From: Streptomyces kaniharaensis
GTDB taxonomy: Bacteria; Actinomycetota; Actinomycetes; Streptomycetales; Streptomycetaceae
Assembly (NCBI RefSeq): GCF_009569385.1
Contig: NZ_WBOF01000001.1
Span: 1-64,000 of the forward strand
Direction: 5' to 3'
Length of the DNA: 64,000 nt
Made by a program: the position numbers and the translations under genes. Of this stretch, positions 52,846 through 61,481 are shown piece by piece (within the stretch, counting starts at the first letter, position 1; each line of letters starts with the position of its first letter). The notes beneath the pieces are model-generated. The model saw only the letters and a program-made list of their open reading frames with translations, ran no database searches and was not told the origin of the DNA.

Positions 52846-53184
52846 ATGAAGTTCATGCTCTTCGTCTGTGTCGACCGGGCCGCCTACGAGCGCGAGCCGC
52901 AGGAGCCGGTCGAGCCCGACGAGCCGATGCCCTGGGCCGACGAGCTGGACGCAGCCGGCATCCGGCTGCACGGCGACGAGCTGAGCCCCTACCACGCGGC
53001 CACCACCGTCCGTCTGCGCGGCGGCGAGGTCGTGCTCGGCGACGGACCGTTCGCGGAGACCAAGGAGGTCATCGCCGGTTACGACATCATCGACTGCGCC
53101 GACCTGAAGGAGGCGATCGACATCGCCTCCCGCCACCCGGTCGCCGAGCGGGGCGTGATCGAGATCCGGCCGTTCCGGGGGTGA
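52846..53184 (+). CDS. YCII-related (DGPF-domain) protein 2
   Basis: This 112-residue relative of DGPF protein 1 has the motif VLGDGPFAETKEVIAGYDIIDCADL. Its end overlaps the sigma factor gene by GTGA, so both are made together. In many actinobacteria an ECF42 sigma factor and a DGPF gene are neighbours and the sigma factor controls the DGPF gene. ATG 52846 follows GGAG. Confidence 0.9.
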   Translation: MKFMLFVCVDRAAYEREPQEPVEPDEPMPWADELDAAGIRLHGDELSPYHAATTVRLRGGEVVLGDGPFAETKEVIAGYDIIDCADLKEAIDIASRHPVAERGVIEIRPFRG

Positions 53185-54425
53185 GCGTCGAGTCGGCGGT
53201 CGCGGCCACCTTTCGGGCCGAATGGGCCCGGGTGGTCGCGACGTTGATCCGCACCACCGGCGACTGGAACCTCGCCGAGGAATGCGCGCAGGAGGCCTTC
53301 GCGCAGGCGCTCGCCCGATGGCCGCAGGACGGCGTTCCCGCCCGCCCGGGCGCGTGGATCGTCACCACCGCCCGCAACCGGGCGATCGACCGGCTGCGCC
53401 GCCGCAAGGTCGAGGCCGTCAAGCTCCAGCAGATCGCCGTGGACCTGCGCCACGCGGAGGAACGCCTGCCCGCCGAGCCGAGCGGCATCGGGGACGACCG
53501 CCTCCGGCTCATGTTCACCTGCTGCCACCCCGCGCTGCCGCTGGTCTCCCGGGTCGCCCTGACCCTGCGCACCCTGGCCGGCCTGACCACCGCCGAGATC
53601 GCCCGCGCCTGCCTCGTCTCCGAGCAGACCATGGCCAAGCGCCTGGTGCGCGGCAAGGAGAAGATCCGCCACTCCCGCATCCCGTACCAGGTGCCCGGCG
53701 CGGAACTGCTGCCGCAGCGGCTGCCCGGCGTCCTCGCCGTGCTGTACCTGCTGTTCAACGAGGGCTACGCCGCCTCCACCGGCGCCGACCTGCTGCGGCC
53801 CGACCTGTGCGGCGAGGCGATCCGGCTCGCCCGGCTGCTCGCCCGGCTGATGCCCGACCAGCCCGAGGTGCTCGGCCTCAACGCGCTGATGCTGCTCCAC
53901 CACGCCCGCCGGGACGCCCGGGTCAGCGAGAACGGCGAACTCGTCCCGCTCGCCGACCAGGACCGCGCCCGCTGGCGGCGAGCGGAGATCGACGAGGGCG
54001 TCGCCCTGCTGGAGTCCGCCCTGGACCTCGGCGAGGTCGGCCACTACCAGCTGCAGGCCACCATCGCCGCCTGCCACGCGACCGCGGACTCCGAGGCGGA
54101 CACCGACTGGGCGGCCATCGCCCATCTGTACGGGCGCCTCGCCGGGCTCGCGCCGTCGCCTGTCGTGGAGCTGAACCGGGCGGTGGCCGTCGCGATGGCC
54201 GAGGGGCCGGCGGCCGGCCTGGCGCTGGTCGACGAGCTCTCCAACGGCCGCGAGCTCAACGGCTACCACCTGCTGCCCGCCGTCCGGGCGGACCTGCTGC
54301 GCAGGCTCAACCGCTGGGAGGAGGCCGCCCAGGCGTACCGTAGCGCTCTCGACCTGGCCACCAGCGACACCGAGCGCAAGTACCTCGCCCGCCGCATCGC
54401 CGAGGTCGGCGCCTGCGCCGGGTGA
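53181..54425 (+). CDS. ECF42-type RNA polymerase sigma factor with long C-terminal extension
   Basis: This 414-residue sigma factor has region 2 in TFRAEWARVVATLIRTTGDWNLAEECAQEAF and PGAWIVTTARNRAIDRLRRRK, and region 4 in TTAEIARACLVSEQTMAKRLVRGKEKI. A C-terminal extension of about 200 residues is made of helical repeats (LNALMLLHHARRDARVSENGELV onward), the hallmark of the ECF42 group; the extension controls activity in place of an anti-sigma factor. It is coupled to a DGPF gene. It is the best candidate for reading the five shared promoters of this cluster, including its own. Confidence 0.92.
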   Translation: MSVESAVAATFRAEWARVVATLIRTTGDWNLAEECAQEAFAQALARWPQDGVPARPGAWIVTTARNRAIDRLRRRKVEAVKLQQIAVDLRHAEERLPAEPSGIGDDRLRLMFTCCHPALPLVSRVALTLRTLAGLTTAEIARACLVSEQTMAKRLVRGKEKIRHSRIPYQVPGAELLPQRLPGVLAVLYLLFNEGYAASTGADLLRPDLCGEAIRLARLLARLMPDQPEVLGLNALMLLHHARRDARVSENGELVPLADQDRARWRRAEIDEGVALLESALDLGEVGHYQLQATIAACHATADSEADTDWAAIAHLYGRLAGLAPSPVVELNRAVAVAMAEGPAAGLALVDELSNGRELNGYHLLPAVRADLLRRLNRWEEAAQAYRSALDLATSDTERKYLARRIAEVGACAG

Positions 54426-54470
54426 CCTCGGCGGCCCGTGCCCCCTGTACGGGCGGGAGCGGCACGGGAA

Positions 54471-54498
54471 GGACCCGCCACCGGCGGGTGGCGGGTCC
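54471..54498. terminator. Bidirectional terminator after the sigma factor gene
   Basis: GGACCCGCCACC and GGTGGCGGGTCC form a perfect 12-bp stem around a GGCG loop between two convergent genes. Confidence 0.85.
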
Positions 54499-54517
54499 CG
54501 GGGTCCGGTGCGCGGTG

Positions 54518-54932
54518 TCAGCCCGCGTGGATCGGGGTGTTCTGGTAGCCGGCGATCAGCCAGCCGCCGTCCTGCCGGGCCAGCATCCAGGTCGCCCGGA
54601 TCGCCCGCTCGCCGGCGACCTCGGTCTCGCCCGGGGCGAGCACGCCGCCCTGGGTGACCACGAGGGCGAAGTCCGGCCCGTGGAACTTCGCCGCCAGCGG
54701 CTGGCCGGTCACCTGGGTGCCCTTGAACGGGCCGGCGTAGGGCCTGGGCCATGAACGCGCGGATGGCCTCGCGCCCCTGGAGGAAGACGCCGCCGGCGAG
54801 GATCAGGTGGGCGTCCTCGGTGAAGAGGTCGGCGAAGGCGTCGTGGTCGTGCCCGGCCCAGGCGGCGACGATGCGCTGCGGGACGCCGACGGCGGCGGCC
54901 TGGTCCGGGGTGAGGTCGGGCATCTCGGGCAT
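54518..54932 (-). pseudogene. SnoaL-like (SgcJ/EcaC family) protein, frameshifted
   Basis: The N-terminal half (MPEMPDLTPDQAAAV to REAIRAFMAQA) and the C-terminal half (YAGPFKGTQVTGQPLAAKF to NTPIHAG) lie in different frames. One extra base in the GGG at 54740-54742 accounts for the shift; deleting it joins them into a single chain of about 137 residues with the NTF2-like fold. Members form small cone-shaped barrels and often lie in natural-product clusters. It may be a true mutation or a sequence error. ATG 54932 follows AAGGAA. Confidence 0.75.
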
Positions 54933-55144
54933 GGCGGGTTCCTTAAGAATGTTGGGCGGTCCGGGAGGACCGGGTGTGGCTGATGGCGTGGTTGCCCTTG
55001 ATGGCTCCAGGAGAATGGCCGCCCGGTCCTCCGGGACGCTCCGACTGCTGATTGAGAACTGCGGGCATCGCTGGTTAAGGACCTGTCGGCGGAGTGTTCC
55101 TCGGGCCATGGAGGTGCTGGTCACGGTGGAACGGAGCGCAAGGC

Positions 55145-56347
55145 TTGAGCGGGTCGCACGAGCGGATATGGGTCGGCATCGACGCCGGCAAGGGGCATCA
55201 CTGGGCGGTGGCGGTCGACGCCGAGGGCCGGACGCTGTTCTCGACCAAGGTGATCAACGACGAGGGCCAGATCCTCCAACTCATCGGGGCGGCCCGGGAG
55301 AAGGCCGATGAGGTGCGCTGGGCGGTGGACATCTCCGGCAGGGCCAGCGCGCTGCTGCTGGCCCTGCTGATCGCCGACGGCCAGCAGGTCGTCTACGTGC
55401 CCGGCCGTACCGTCAATCGCATGACAGGCGCCTACCGCGGCGAGGGTAAGACCGACGCCAAGGACGCCCTGGTCATCGCCGACCAGGCTCGCATGCGCCG
55501 AGACTTCGCCCCGATCGAGACGCCGCCGGAACTGGTGTCCACGCTGCAGTTGCTGACCGGCTACCGGCGCGACCTGATCGCCGACCGCGTCCGGCTGATC
55601 AACCGGCTGCGGGACCTGCTGGTGGGTATCTGCCCGGCCCTGGAACGGGCCTTCGACTACTCGGCGGCCAAGGGCCCGGTCGTGATGCTGACCGAGTACC
55701 AGACCCCGGCCGCCCTGCGGCGGATCGGCGTCAAGCGGCTGACCACCTGGCTGGATCGGCGCAGGGTGCGCAACGCCGCCGACGTCGCCGTCAAGGCCGT
55801 GGAGGCCGCCCAGTCCCAGCTCACCGCCCTGCCCGGCGAGGTTCGTGCCGCCAAACTGGTCTGCGACCTGGCCCACCAGCTCCTCGCCCTGGACGAGCGG
55901 ATCAAGGACAACGACCGGGAGATCCGGAAGACCTTCCGCACCGACGAACGCGCCGAGATCATCGAGTCCCTGCCCGGCATGGGCCCCATCCTGGGCGCCG
56001 AGTTCGTCGCCATCGCCGGCGACCTGTCCGGCTACCGGGACGCCGGCCGCCTGGCCTCGCATGCCGGCCTCGCGCCGGTGCCCCGCGACTCCGGGCGCCG
56101 GACCGGCAACTATCACCGGCCCAAGCGCTACAACCGCCGTCTGCGCTGGCTGTTCTACATGTCCGCGCAGTCCTCGATGATGCGTCCGGGCCCATCGCGG
56201 GACTACTACCTCAAGAAGCGCGCCGAGGGGCTGATCCATACTCAGGCCCTGCTCGCGCTCGCCCGCCGCCGAGTGAACGTCCTGTGGGCGATGCTGCGTG
56301 ACAAGAGGGAGTTCACCTCCGTCCCACCCGTCACGCAGACGGCTTGA
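55145..56347 (+). CDS. IS110-family transposase
   Basis: This 400-residue DEDD transposase has first Asp in WVGIDAGKGHHWAVAVD, the KTDAKDALVIADQARM region, the transposase_20 motif ESLPGMGPILGAEFVAI, and the conserved C-terminal segment GLAPVPRDSGRRTGNYHRPKRYNRRLRW. The enzyme moves an IS110-type element through a DNA-hairpin-like intermediate. TTG 55145 is the preferred start; ATG 55094 is in frame too. The element ends are not visible, since this family has no long inverted repeats. It lies at the cluster edge. Confidence 0.9.
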   Translation: MSGSHERIWVGIDAGKGHHWAVAVDAEGRTLFSTKVINDEGQILQLIGAAREKADEVRWAVDISGRASALLLALLIADGQQVVYVPGRTVNRMTGAYRGEGKTDAKDALVIADQARMRRDFAPIETPPELVSTLQLLTGYRRDLIADRVRLINRLRDLLVGICPALERAFDYSAAKGPVVMLTEYQTPAALRRIGVKRLTTWLDRRRVRNAADVAVKAVEAAQSQLTALPGEVRAAKLVCDLAHQLLALDERIKDNDREIRKTFRTDERAEIIESLPGMGPILGAEFVAIAGDLSGYRDAGRLASHAGLAPVPRDSGRRTGNYHRPKRYNRRLRWLFYMSAQSSMMRPGPSRDYYLKKRAEGLIHTQALLALARRRVNVLWAMLRDKREFTSVPPVTQTA

Positions 56348-56383
56348 CACGGTCATTGAGATTCTCCTGTCGGTCGGAATCCT

Positions 56384-56447
56384 CGGGTTGCCGGTGCTTC
56401 GGGTTGCCGGTGCTTCGGGTTGTCGCCGCTTCCGGTCGCCGCTGCCT
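56384..56447. repeat. Sixteen-base tandem repeat
   Basis: CGGGTTGCCGGTGCTT occurs twice exactly (56384-56415), followed by two diverged copies (CGGGTTGTCGCCGCTT and CCGGTCGCCGCTGCCT). It lies just after the transposase gene in a spacer. No role is known. Confidence 0.8.
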
Positions 56448-56453
56448 CGGGGC

Positions 56454-57251
56454 CTACCGGCCGGCGAACTGCCCGGGGGTGCGGCCCTCCCCGGCGGGCC
56501 CGCGGTAGGCCTGCGCGATGTCCATCCAGTGCTGTGCGTCGGCGCCCGTGGCGGTCACCGCGAGGTCGTCACGGTGCCGGCGCCTGGTCACCAGCAGGCA
56601 GAAGTCCTCGGCCGGCCCGGTCACCCGGTCCGTCGCGTCGACCGGGCCGTACGCCCAGAGCGCGCCGGACGGAGCCGTGATCTCGAACCGGAACTCCTTG
56701 TCGGGCGGCGTGAGTTGCCGCGCCTGGTAGCCGAAGTCCCAGACCCGGACGGCGAATTCCACCAGCGGCCGGAGCCGGTCGGTGTGCCGGCGGGCGACCC
56801 CGAGGGTGTCCGCGATGTCCTGGCCGTGGGCGAACAGCTCCATCATCCCCGCGGCGGCCAGCACCGGCGCCGGGAGCGGCCGCACCAGCCAGGGCACCAC
56901 CTGCCCGGCCGGCACCTCCGCCAACGCCTTCTCCGCCGCCGCCCGTTCGGCCTGCCAGAGGGCGTAGAGCCGCTCCGGCGGCTCGGCCAGGTACGGGAGC
57001 AGCGCGGTCTGCACCGCCCCGTTGAAGTCGCCGCCGATCCGGGAGGCGACCGCCCGGAAGGCGTCCGGCTCCCCCGCCGCCGTACCGGCCATCTTGAAGG
57101 TCGCCGACAGATGGGCGATCTGGTGGGCGATGGTCCAGCCCGGTGCCGGGGTGGGCAGGCGCCACTGCTCGTCGTCCAGGTCCGCCACGAGCCGGTCGAC
57201 CTCGGCACCCTCGGCGCTCAGCGCCGCGATCACGTCCTGCGGGTCCGCCAT
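56454..57251 (-). CDS. Maleylpyruvate isomerase/DinB-like metal-binding protein
   Basis: This 265-residue protein of the MDMPI group uses a four-helix bundle with metal-binding histidines. The signature PAPGWTIAHQIAHLSATFKM carries two histidines and ELFAHGQDIADTLG the third. Relatives use mycothiol in isomerisation or transfer reactions. Its substrate is unknown. ATG 57251 is preceded by AGGACACAGG. It stands divergent to the membrane/CopC pair across 293 bases. Confidence 0.82.
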   Translation of the reverse strand: MADPQDVIAALSAEGAEVDRLVADLDDEQWRLPTPAPGWTIAHQIAHLSATFKMAGTAAGEPDAFRAVASRIGGDFNGAVQTALLPYLAEPPERLYALWQAERAAAEKALAEVPAGQVVPWLVRPLPAPVLAAAGMMELFAHGQDIADTLGVARRHTDRLRPLVEFAVRVWDFGYQARQLTPPDKEFRFEITAPSGALWAYGPVDATDRVTGPAEDFCLLVTRRRHRDDLAVTATGADAQHWMDIAQAYRGPAGEGRTPGQFAGR

Positions 57252-57544
57252 CCTGTGTCCGTCCTCATTCCGATCGATCTGAACTGATTGGCCGTCATAT
57301 CGACTGAGCTGCACTACGATTGGCGACCTTCAGTATGGGCCGGGGGAGATCTCCGGCCTTCTCCGATCGTGCGGACCCCCCGCGCACGCCGACGGCAGGC
57401 ACGGGCCACGCGCACCACGACTGCGCAATCTCGAAGACGGGTACGGAATCCGGGAGTTGGCAGTCTGGGTGTACCAGCGTGGCGCAGGCCCCACCGCCTG
57501 CCGGAGACCCCGCCCCCGTACATCCGCCCCCAACGGGAGGACTC

Positions 57545-58090
57545 ATGAGGACGACACTCGTCCAGCACCACCGGGCCGCGCTCAACCTCTTCCTGTTCGT
57601 CGTCATCGCGCACTGGGCCGAACACCTGACCCAGGCCTACCAGATCTGGGGCCTCGGCTGGCCCGTCCCCAAGGCCAGAGGCGTGCTCGGGTACGCCTAC
57701 CCGTGGCTGGTCACCTCCGAGTGGCTGCACTACGGCTACGCGATCGTCATGCTGATCGGCCTGTTCCTGTTGCGCCCCGGCTTCGTCGGACGCGCGCGGA
57801 CGTGGTGGAACATCGCGCTGGGCATCCAGTTCTGGCACCACATCGAGCACCTGCTGCTCCTGCTCCAGGCGCAGACCGGCCACAACCTGTTCGGCAGGCC
57901 GGTACCGACCAGCATCCTGCAACTGGTGTTCGCCCGGGTCGAGTTGCACCTCTTCTACAACACGATCGTCTTCCTCCCGATGGTTGTCGCGATGTACCTC
58001 CACCTGCGGCCCAGCGCGGCCGAGGCCGAGCAGATGACGTGCAGCTGCCAGGCCGTCGAGCACAGGCCGCTGGCCGCGACGGGCGCATGA
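57545..58090 (+). CDS. Histidine-rich membrane protein
   Basis: This 181-residue protein has about four hydrophobic segments: LFLFVVIAHWAEH, WLHYGYAIVMLIGLFLL, IQFWHHIEHLLLLLQAQ and HLFYNTIVFLPMVVAMYLH. Many histidines sit at the ends of the segments (HWAEH, WLHYG, WHHIEH, LHLFYN, YLHLRP). Together with the coupled CopC-domain gene this points to copper or another metal, but the family is not one I recognise. The C-terminus has a Cys-Ser-Cys pair (MTCSCQ). It overlaps the CopC gene by ATGA. ATG 57545 follows GGGAGG. Confidence 0.75.
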   Translation: MRTTLVQHHRAALNLFLFVVIAHWAEHLTQAYQIWGLGWPVPKARGVLGYAYPWLVTSEWLHYGYAIVMLIGLFLLRPGFVGRARTWWNIALGIQFWHHIEHLLLLLQAQTGHNLFGRPVPTSILQLVFARVELHLFYNTIVFLPMVVAMYLHLRPSAAEAEQMTCSCQAVEHRPLAATGA

Positions 58091-58719
58091 CGCTCGCTCC
58101 GGCCCGCCCCGCCCGCCGTGCCGGGGGGAGCGCGCCACCCGCCGTGCGCTCCTTCCAGCGGCGGATGGCCACCGGCGTCGCCGCGCTGGTGGTGCTGCTC
58201 GTCGCGGTCGGCTGGCTCAGCTCCTCGGAGCCGGTCCGGCTGAAGGCGGCCACGCCGGCCGACGGCGGCTCGGTGCAGTCGCCGCCCGCCGAGGTGGCGC
58301 TGGCGTTCACCGGTGAGCTCCGGCCGAGGAGCGTCTTCGTCCGGGTGACCGGCGAGAACGGCGTCGCGGTCGACGGCAGCGCCCCCCGGGTGGACGGGCA
58401 ACGGGTGATCACCCCGGTGTCGATCTCCCGGACGGGCGCCTACCTGGTCACCTACCGGCTCGCCCTCGCCGGCGGCGGGGAGGTCTCGGGGGTGACCGGC
58501 TTCTCGGTGGGCTCCGGCGCCGCCGGGCCGCAGGGCGACACCGGAGCCGTCTCCGGGCCCTCCGGCCACGGCGCCCACGACCACGGCGTCGACGGCCCGT
58601 GGAACATCGCGCTGCTCTGCCTGGACGCCCTGCTCCTGCCCGGGGCCGTCCTGCTGATGATCCGCCGCCCTCGGGTGCGTCGCGGCCGCGCCCGCCCAAA
58701 GGCCCGCTCCGACCCCTGA
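58087..58719 (+). CDS. Membrane-anchored CopC-domain protein
   Basis: This 210-residue protein has an N-terminal membrane anchor (ATGVAALVVLLVAVGWLSS), an extracytoplasmic CopC-like beta sandwich (KAATPADGGSVQSPPAEVALAFTGEL to GVTGFSVG), a His-rich linker (GHGAHDHG) and a C-terminal membrane helix (LLCLDALLLPGAVLLMI). CopC proteins bind copper in the periplasm through an N-terminal His. Here that His is replaced by membrane-near sequence, so copper binding, if any, may use the His-rich linker. It is translated together with the preceding gene. Confidence 0.8.
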   Translation: MTLAPARPARRAGGSAPPAVRSFQRRMATGVAALVVLLVAVGWLSSSEPVRLKAATPADGGSVQSPPAEVALAFTGELRPRSVFVRVTGENGVAVDGSAPRVDGQRVITPVSISRTGAYLVTYRLALAGGGEVSGVTGFSVGSGAAGPQGDTGAVSGPSGHGAHDHGVDGPWNIALLCLDALLLPGAVLLMIRRPRVRRGRARPKARSDP

Positions 58720-58758
58720 GCACGCCCCCTGCGACCGATCTCTGGAGACCACACCGGT

Positions 58759-59487
58759 ATGAGTCCCCGTCGCCGCGATCCCGCCGCCCGCCCGGCCCTG
58801 CTCGACATCGCCGCCCGGCTGCTCACTGAGGAGGGGCCCAGAGCGCTCTCCGCACGGCGGATCGCCGCCGAGGCGGGCAGCTCGACGATGGCCCTCTACA
58901 CCCACTTCGGCGGGATGAACGGCCTGGTGCGCGCCACCGTGCACGAGGGGTTCACCCGGCTCCAGCGGCACTTCGACCGGGTCCGCCGCACGACCGACCC
59001 GGTCGCCGACCTCACCGTCCTGGGCTTCGCCTACCGCTGCAACGCGCTCGACAACCCGCACCTGTACGGGGTGATGTTCGGCGGGGCGCTGCTGGGCGGG
59101 TTCTCGATCGGCGAGGAGGATCGCCAGCACGGCCGGTACACGCTGACCGGGGTGGTGCAGTGCGCCGCCCGTTGCATCGAGGCGGGCCGCTTCCGCGCGT
59201 CGGACCCGGCCCTGGTGGCCCACCAGATGTGGTCCGCCGTGCACGGCCTGGTCACCCTCGAACTGGGCGGCTACCTCCTGCCGCCCTGGAACGCCGAGAG
59301 CTGCCTGCTCGCGCAACTGACGGCCCTGATGGTCGGTCTCGGCGACACCCCGTCCAACGCCGCCGCCTCGGTGGCCTCCGCCCTCCTGCGGATGCCGGGC
59401 GAGGTCATGGCCCACGACGACAGCCGCGCACCGGAGCCTGACGCCGCTCATGACGCCCGGCCGGGCACGCGGGACGCGGTGGGCTGA
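58759..59487 (+). CDS. TetR-family regulator
   Basis: This 242-residue repressor has helix-turn-helix ALLDIAARLLTEEGPRALSARRIAAEAGSSTMALYTHFGGMNGL and a C-terminal ligand domain with VAHQMWSAVHGLVTLELGG (a WHG-type domain). It follows the CopC-domain gene by 39 bases and may regulate the metal-related pair or itself. The inducer is not known. Confidence 0.86.
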   Translation: MSPRRRDPAARPALLDIAARLLTEEGPRALSARRIAAEAGSSTMALYTHFGGMNGLVRATVHEGFTRLQRHFDRVRRTTDPVADLTVLGFAYRCNALDNPHLYGVMFGGALLGGFSIGEEDRQHGRYTLTGVVQCAARCIEAGRFRASDPALVAHQMWSAVHGLVTLELGGYLLPPWNAESCLLAQLTALMVGLGDTPSNAAASVASALLRMPGEVMAHDDSRAPEPDAAHDARPGTRDAVG

Positions 59488-59592
59488 TTCGGGCTCCGGG
59501 CGGCCGGTCACGGTGGGCGGGGCGACACTGGTCGGGGCGGGGCGCAACGGGCGGGCGTTCGGCAGAGGTGGGCCGAGGACGGGAGTGGACCG

Positions 59593-60210
59593 ATGCCTGA
59601 GGACGGAGACGGCACGTACCGCGCGCTGATCGCGGAGCTGGCCGGTCTGGTCCGGCTGGCGCACACCGCGCTGAGCGGGGCGACGGCCGCGCTGACGAGT
59701 CCGGCCGACGAGGTCGAGGGCGTGCCGGCCGCCGAGAAGGCCCTGGCGGAGCTGCGGGCCCGGATCGAGGAGGACGCGGCCGGCCTGCTCGACGGGCCGG
59801 CCGGGGTGGTCGTCGGCGTCCATGTGGGCACCGAGGCGGAGGCGCTCGGGCAGCTCGCCCAGCGGCTGCTGGAGGCGGCGTGGGCGCGACAGGAGCGGGA
59901 GCCGTTCGACGAGCCGTTGCGGGCCCCGCTGGACGGGATCGCGGACGCGGCCCTGGACCTGGTCGCGCGGGCGGCCGACGTCCTGGAGTCCGGTGCGCCC
60001 GAGGGCGTCGCGGACGTCCTGACGGAGCTGCACGAGGCCGGCCGGCGCCAGCGGCTTCTCTACGAGCGGCTGATCCGTGCCGAGGAGGCGGATCCCGTCG
60101 ACACCGCAGACCTCGTGCTGCTGGCCTGCTGCTACCAGCAGTGCGCGGCACACGCCGGATCGATCGCCCGCCACGCCGTGCTGTTCTCGCACGCCGGGGC
60201 CTCGGTCTGA
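59593..60210 (+). CDS. PhoU-like helical protein
   Basis: This 205-residue cytosolic protein is almost all helix, with two similar halves of about 100 residues (ALIAELAGLVRLAHTALSG and ALDLVARAADVLESGAPE). The last helix ACCYQQCAAHAGSIARHAVLF recalls the metal-binding helix of PhoU, but the ExxxD motifs are poorly kept. Its role is unknown. ATG 59593 follows GGGAG. It converges on the dehydrogenase-like gene with 3 bases between them. Confidence 0.6.
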   Translation: MPEDGDGTYRALIAELAGLVRLAHTALSGATAALTSPADEVEGVPAAEKALAELRARIEEDAAGLLDGPAGVVVGVHVGTEAEALGQLAQRLLEAAWARQEREPFDEPLRAPLDGIADAALDLVARAADVLESGAPEGVADVLTELHEAGRRQRLLYERLIRAEEADPVDTADLVLLACCYQQCAAHAGSIARHAVLFSHAGASV

Positions 60211-60213
60211 GAG

Positions 60214-61371
60214 CTATGGCAGGCCGGCCGCGGCGGTCGCCTCCAGGAGCAGCCGTCCGGTGGGTTCGTGCAGCACGGTCCCCCGGTGGGTCACCAGCAT
60301 CGGGCCCAGGACAGGGTCGGCCACGAGCGATCCGTCGTGCGGCAGGCGGGCGAGCAGCGCGACCACGTTGTGGGCGTAGGCACGCGACGCCGTGCCGGGC
60401 ACCTGCGCGGCGAGGTCCCCGGCGCCGATCACCGTGACCCCGTCGCCGACCAGCATCGTGGTGTCCGGCCGGACGCCCTCGATGTTGCCGCCCTCGGGGC
60501 CGGCCGCCAGGTCCACCAGCACCGAGCCGGGCCGCATCGCCGCCACCGCGGCCGTGGTGAGCAGCACAGGGGGCATCCGGCCGGGCAGCCCGAGGTCGGT
60601 GACCACGAGGTCGTGGTGCGCGGCGGCCTCGCCGAGTCCCGCCGTCCAGGCGGAGCGCTCGTGGTCGAGGGTGCGCCGCAGTTCCCGGTCGTCGGCGACG
60701 GGGTGAAGACCGGGGAGGTCCAGCAGGCCGACCCCCAGCGCGGCCACGGCGGCCCGCTCGTGGCGGCGCAGCTCGACCGCGCCGACCTGTGCGCCGAGCC
60801 GGCGGGCCGTGTCGGTCGCCTGGAGGCCGGCGTGACCGGCCCCGACCACCAGGACCCGGACCGGGTCGAACAGCGCGTCTGCCGTGCCCCAGGGCGGCAG
60901 GCAGCGGTCGAGCCGGGCGGCCGCGAGCAGCACCGCCCGGTAGCCGGCGACCCTGGCCTGGGAGGCCTCGGCGTCCAGCGGGTAGCCGGCGGGCAGGACG
61001 GATGGCGCCAGGTCGAGGCCGATCGCCGTGACTCCCCGGTCCGCCCACTGCCGGACCAGGTACGGGATCCGGTGCGGGCGCAGCATCGCGGCCAGCACCT
61101 GCCCGGGGTGCAGGTCGTGCGCCGGGTCGACGGCCGGCGGGTGGACGCCGAGCAGCACGTCCGCTCGGCGCAGCAGTTCGGCGCGCCCGGCGAGGGCGGC
61201 GCCCGCGGCCCGGTAGTCGGCGTCGTGGTGGCCGGCGAGGGCGCCGGCGCCGGGCTCGACGAGAACCTTCGCGCCGAGGCGGCCGACGGCCGGCACGAGG
61301 TCGGGCACGAGGGCCACCCGGCGCTCGCCCGGGGCGGTCTCCCGGAGCACCCCCACCGTCGTGGTCGTCAT
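60214..61371 (-). CDS. Alanine dehydrogenase/NAD(P) transhydrogenase alpha-like protein
   Basis: This 385-residue protein has the AlaDH/PNT N-terminal domain ([22 protein letters not shown], then [16 protein letters not shown]) and a Rossmann NAD(P) domain ([22 protein letters not shown]). It either oxidises an amino acid or acts like the PntA NAD-binding half of a transhydrogenase; no membrane half is present nearby. The Lys and His that normally act in alanine dehydrogenase cannot be assigned with confidence. ATG 61371 is used; GTG 61374 is in frame. Confidence 0.8.
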   Translation of the reverse strand: MTTTTVGVLRETAPGERRVALVPDLVPAVGRLGAKVLVEPGAGALAGHHDADYRAAGAALAGRAELLRRADVLLGVHPPAVDPAHDLHPGQVLAAMLRPHRIPYLVRQWADRGVTAIGLDLAPSVLPAGYPLDAEASQARVAGYRAVLLAAARLDRCLPPWGTADALFDPVRVLVVGAGHAGLQATDTARRLGAQVGAVELRRHERAAVAALGVGLLDLPGLHPVADDRELRRTLDHERSAWTAGLGEAAAHHDLVVTDLGLPGRMPPVLLTTAAVAAMRPGSVLVDLAAGPEGGNIEGVRPDTTMLVGDGVTVIGAGDLAAQVPGTASRAYAHNVVALLARLPHDGSLVADPVLGPMLVTHRGTVLHEPTGRLLLEATAAAGLP

Positions 61372-61481
61372 CACTGCCTCCCGGGTCGGTCCGCATGCCC
61401 AGTATGTCCCGTTTGCCCGGCTGGTTCGCCCGGTCGGATACTCGTCCAGGGGTTACCGGGGCACGGCGGAGGGAGCCGGGC

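Noticed and set aside
56519..56545. A further copy of the cluster promoter motif (TGTCCATCC) near 56519
   Set aside because: The second block is 13 bases after the first instead of 18, lacks CGTTCGTC and lies inside a minus-strand coding gene.
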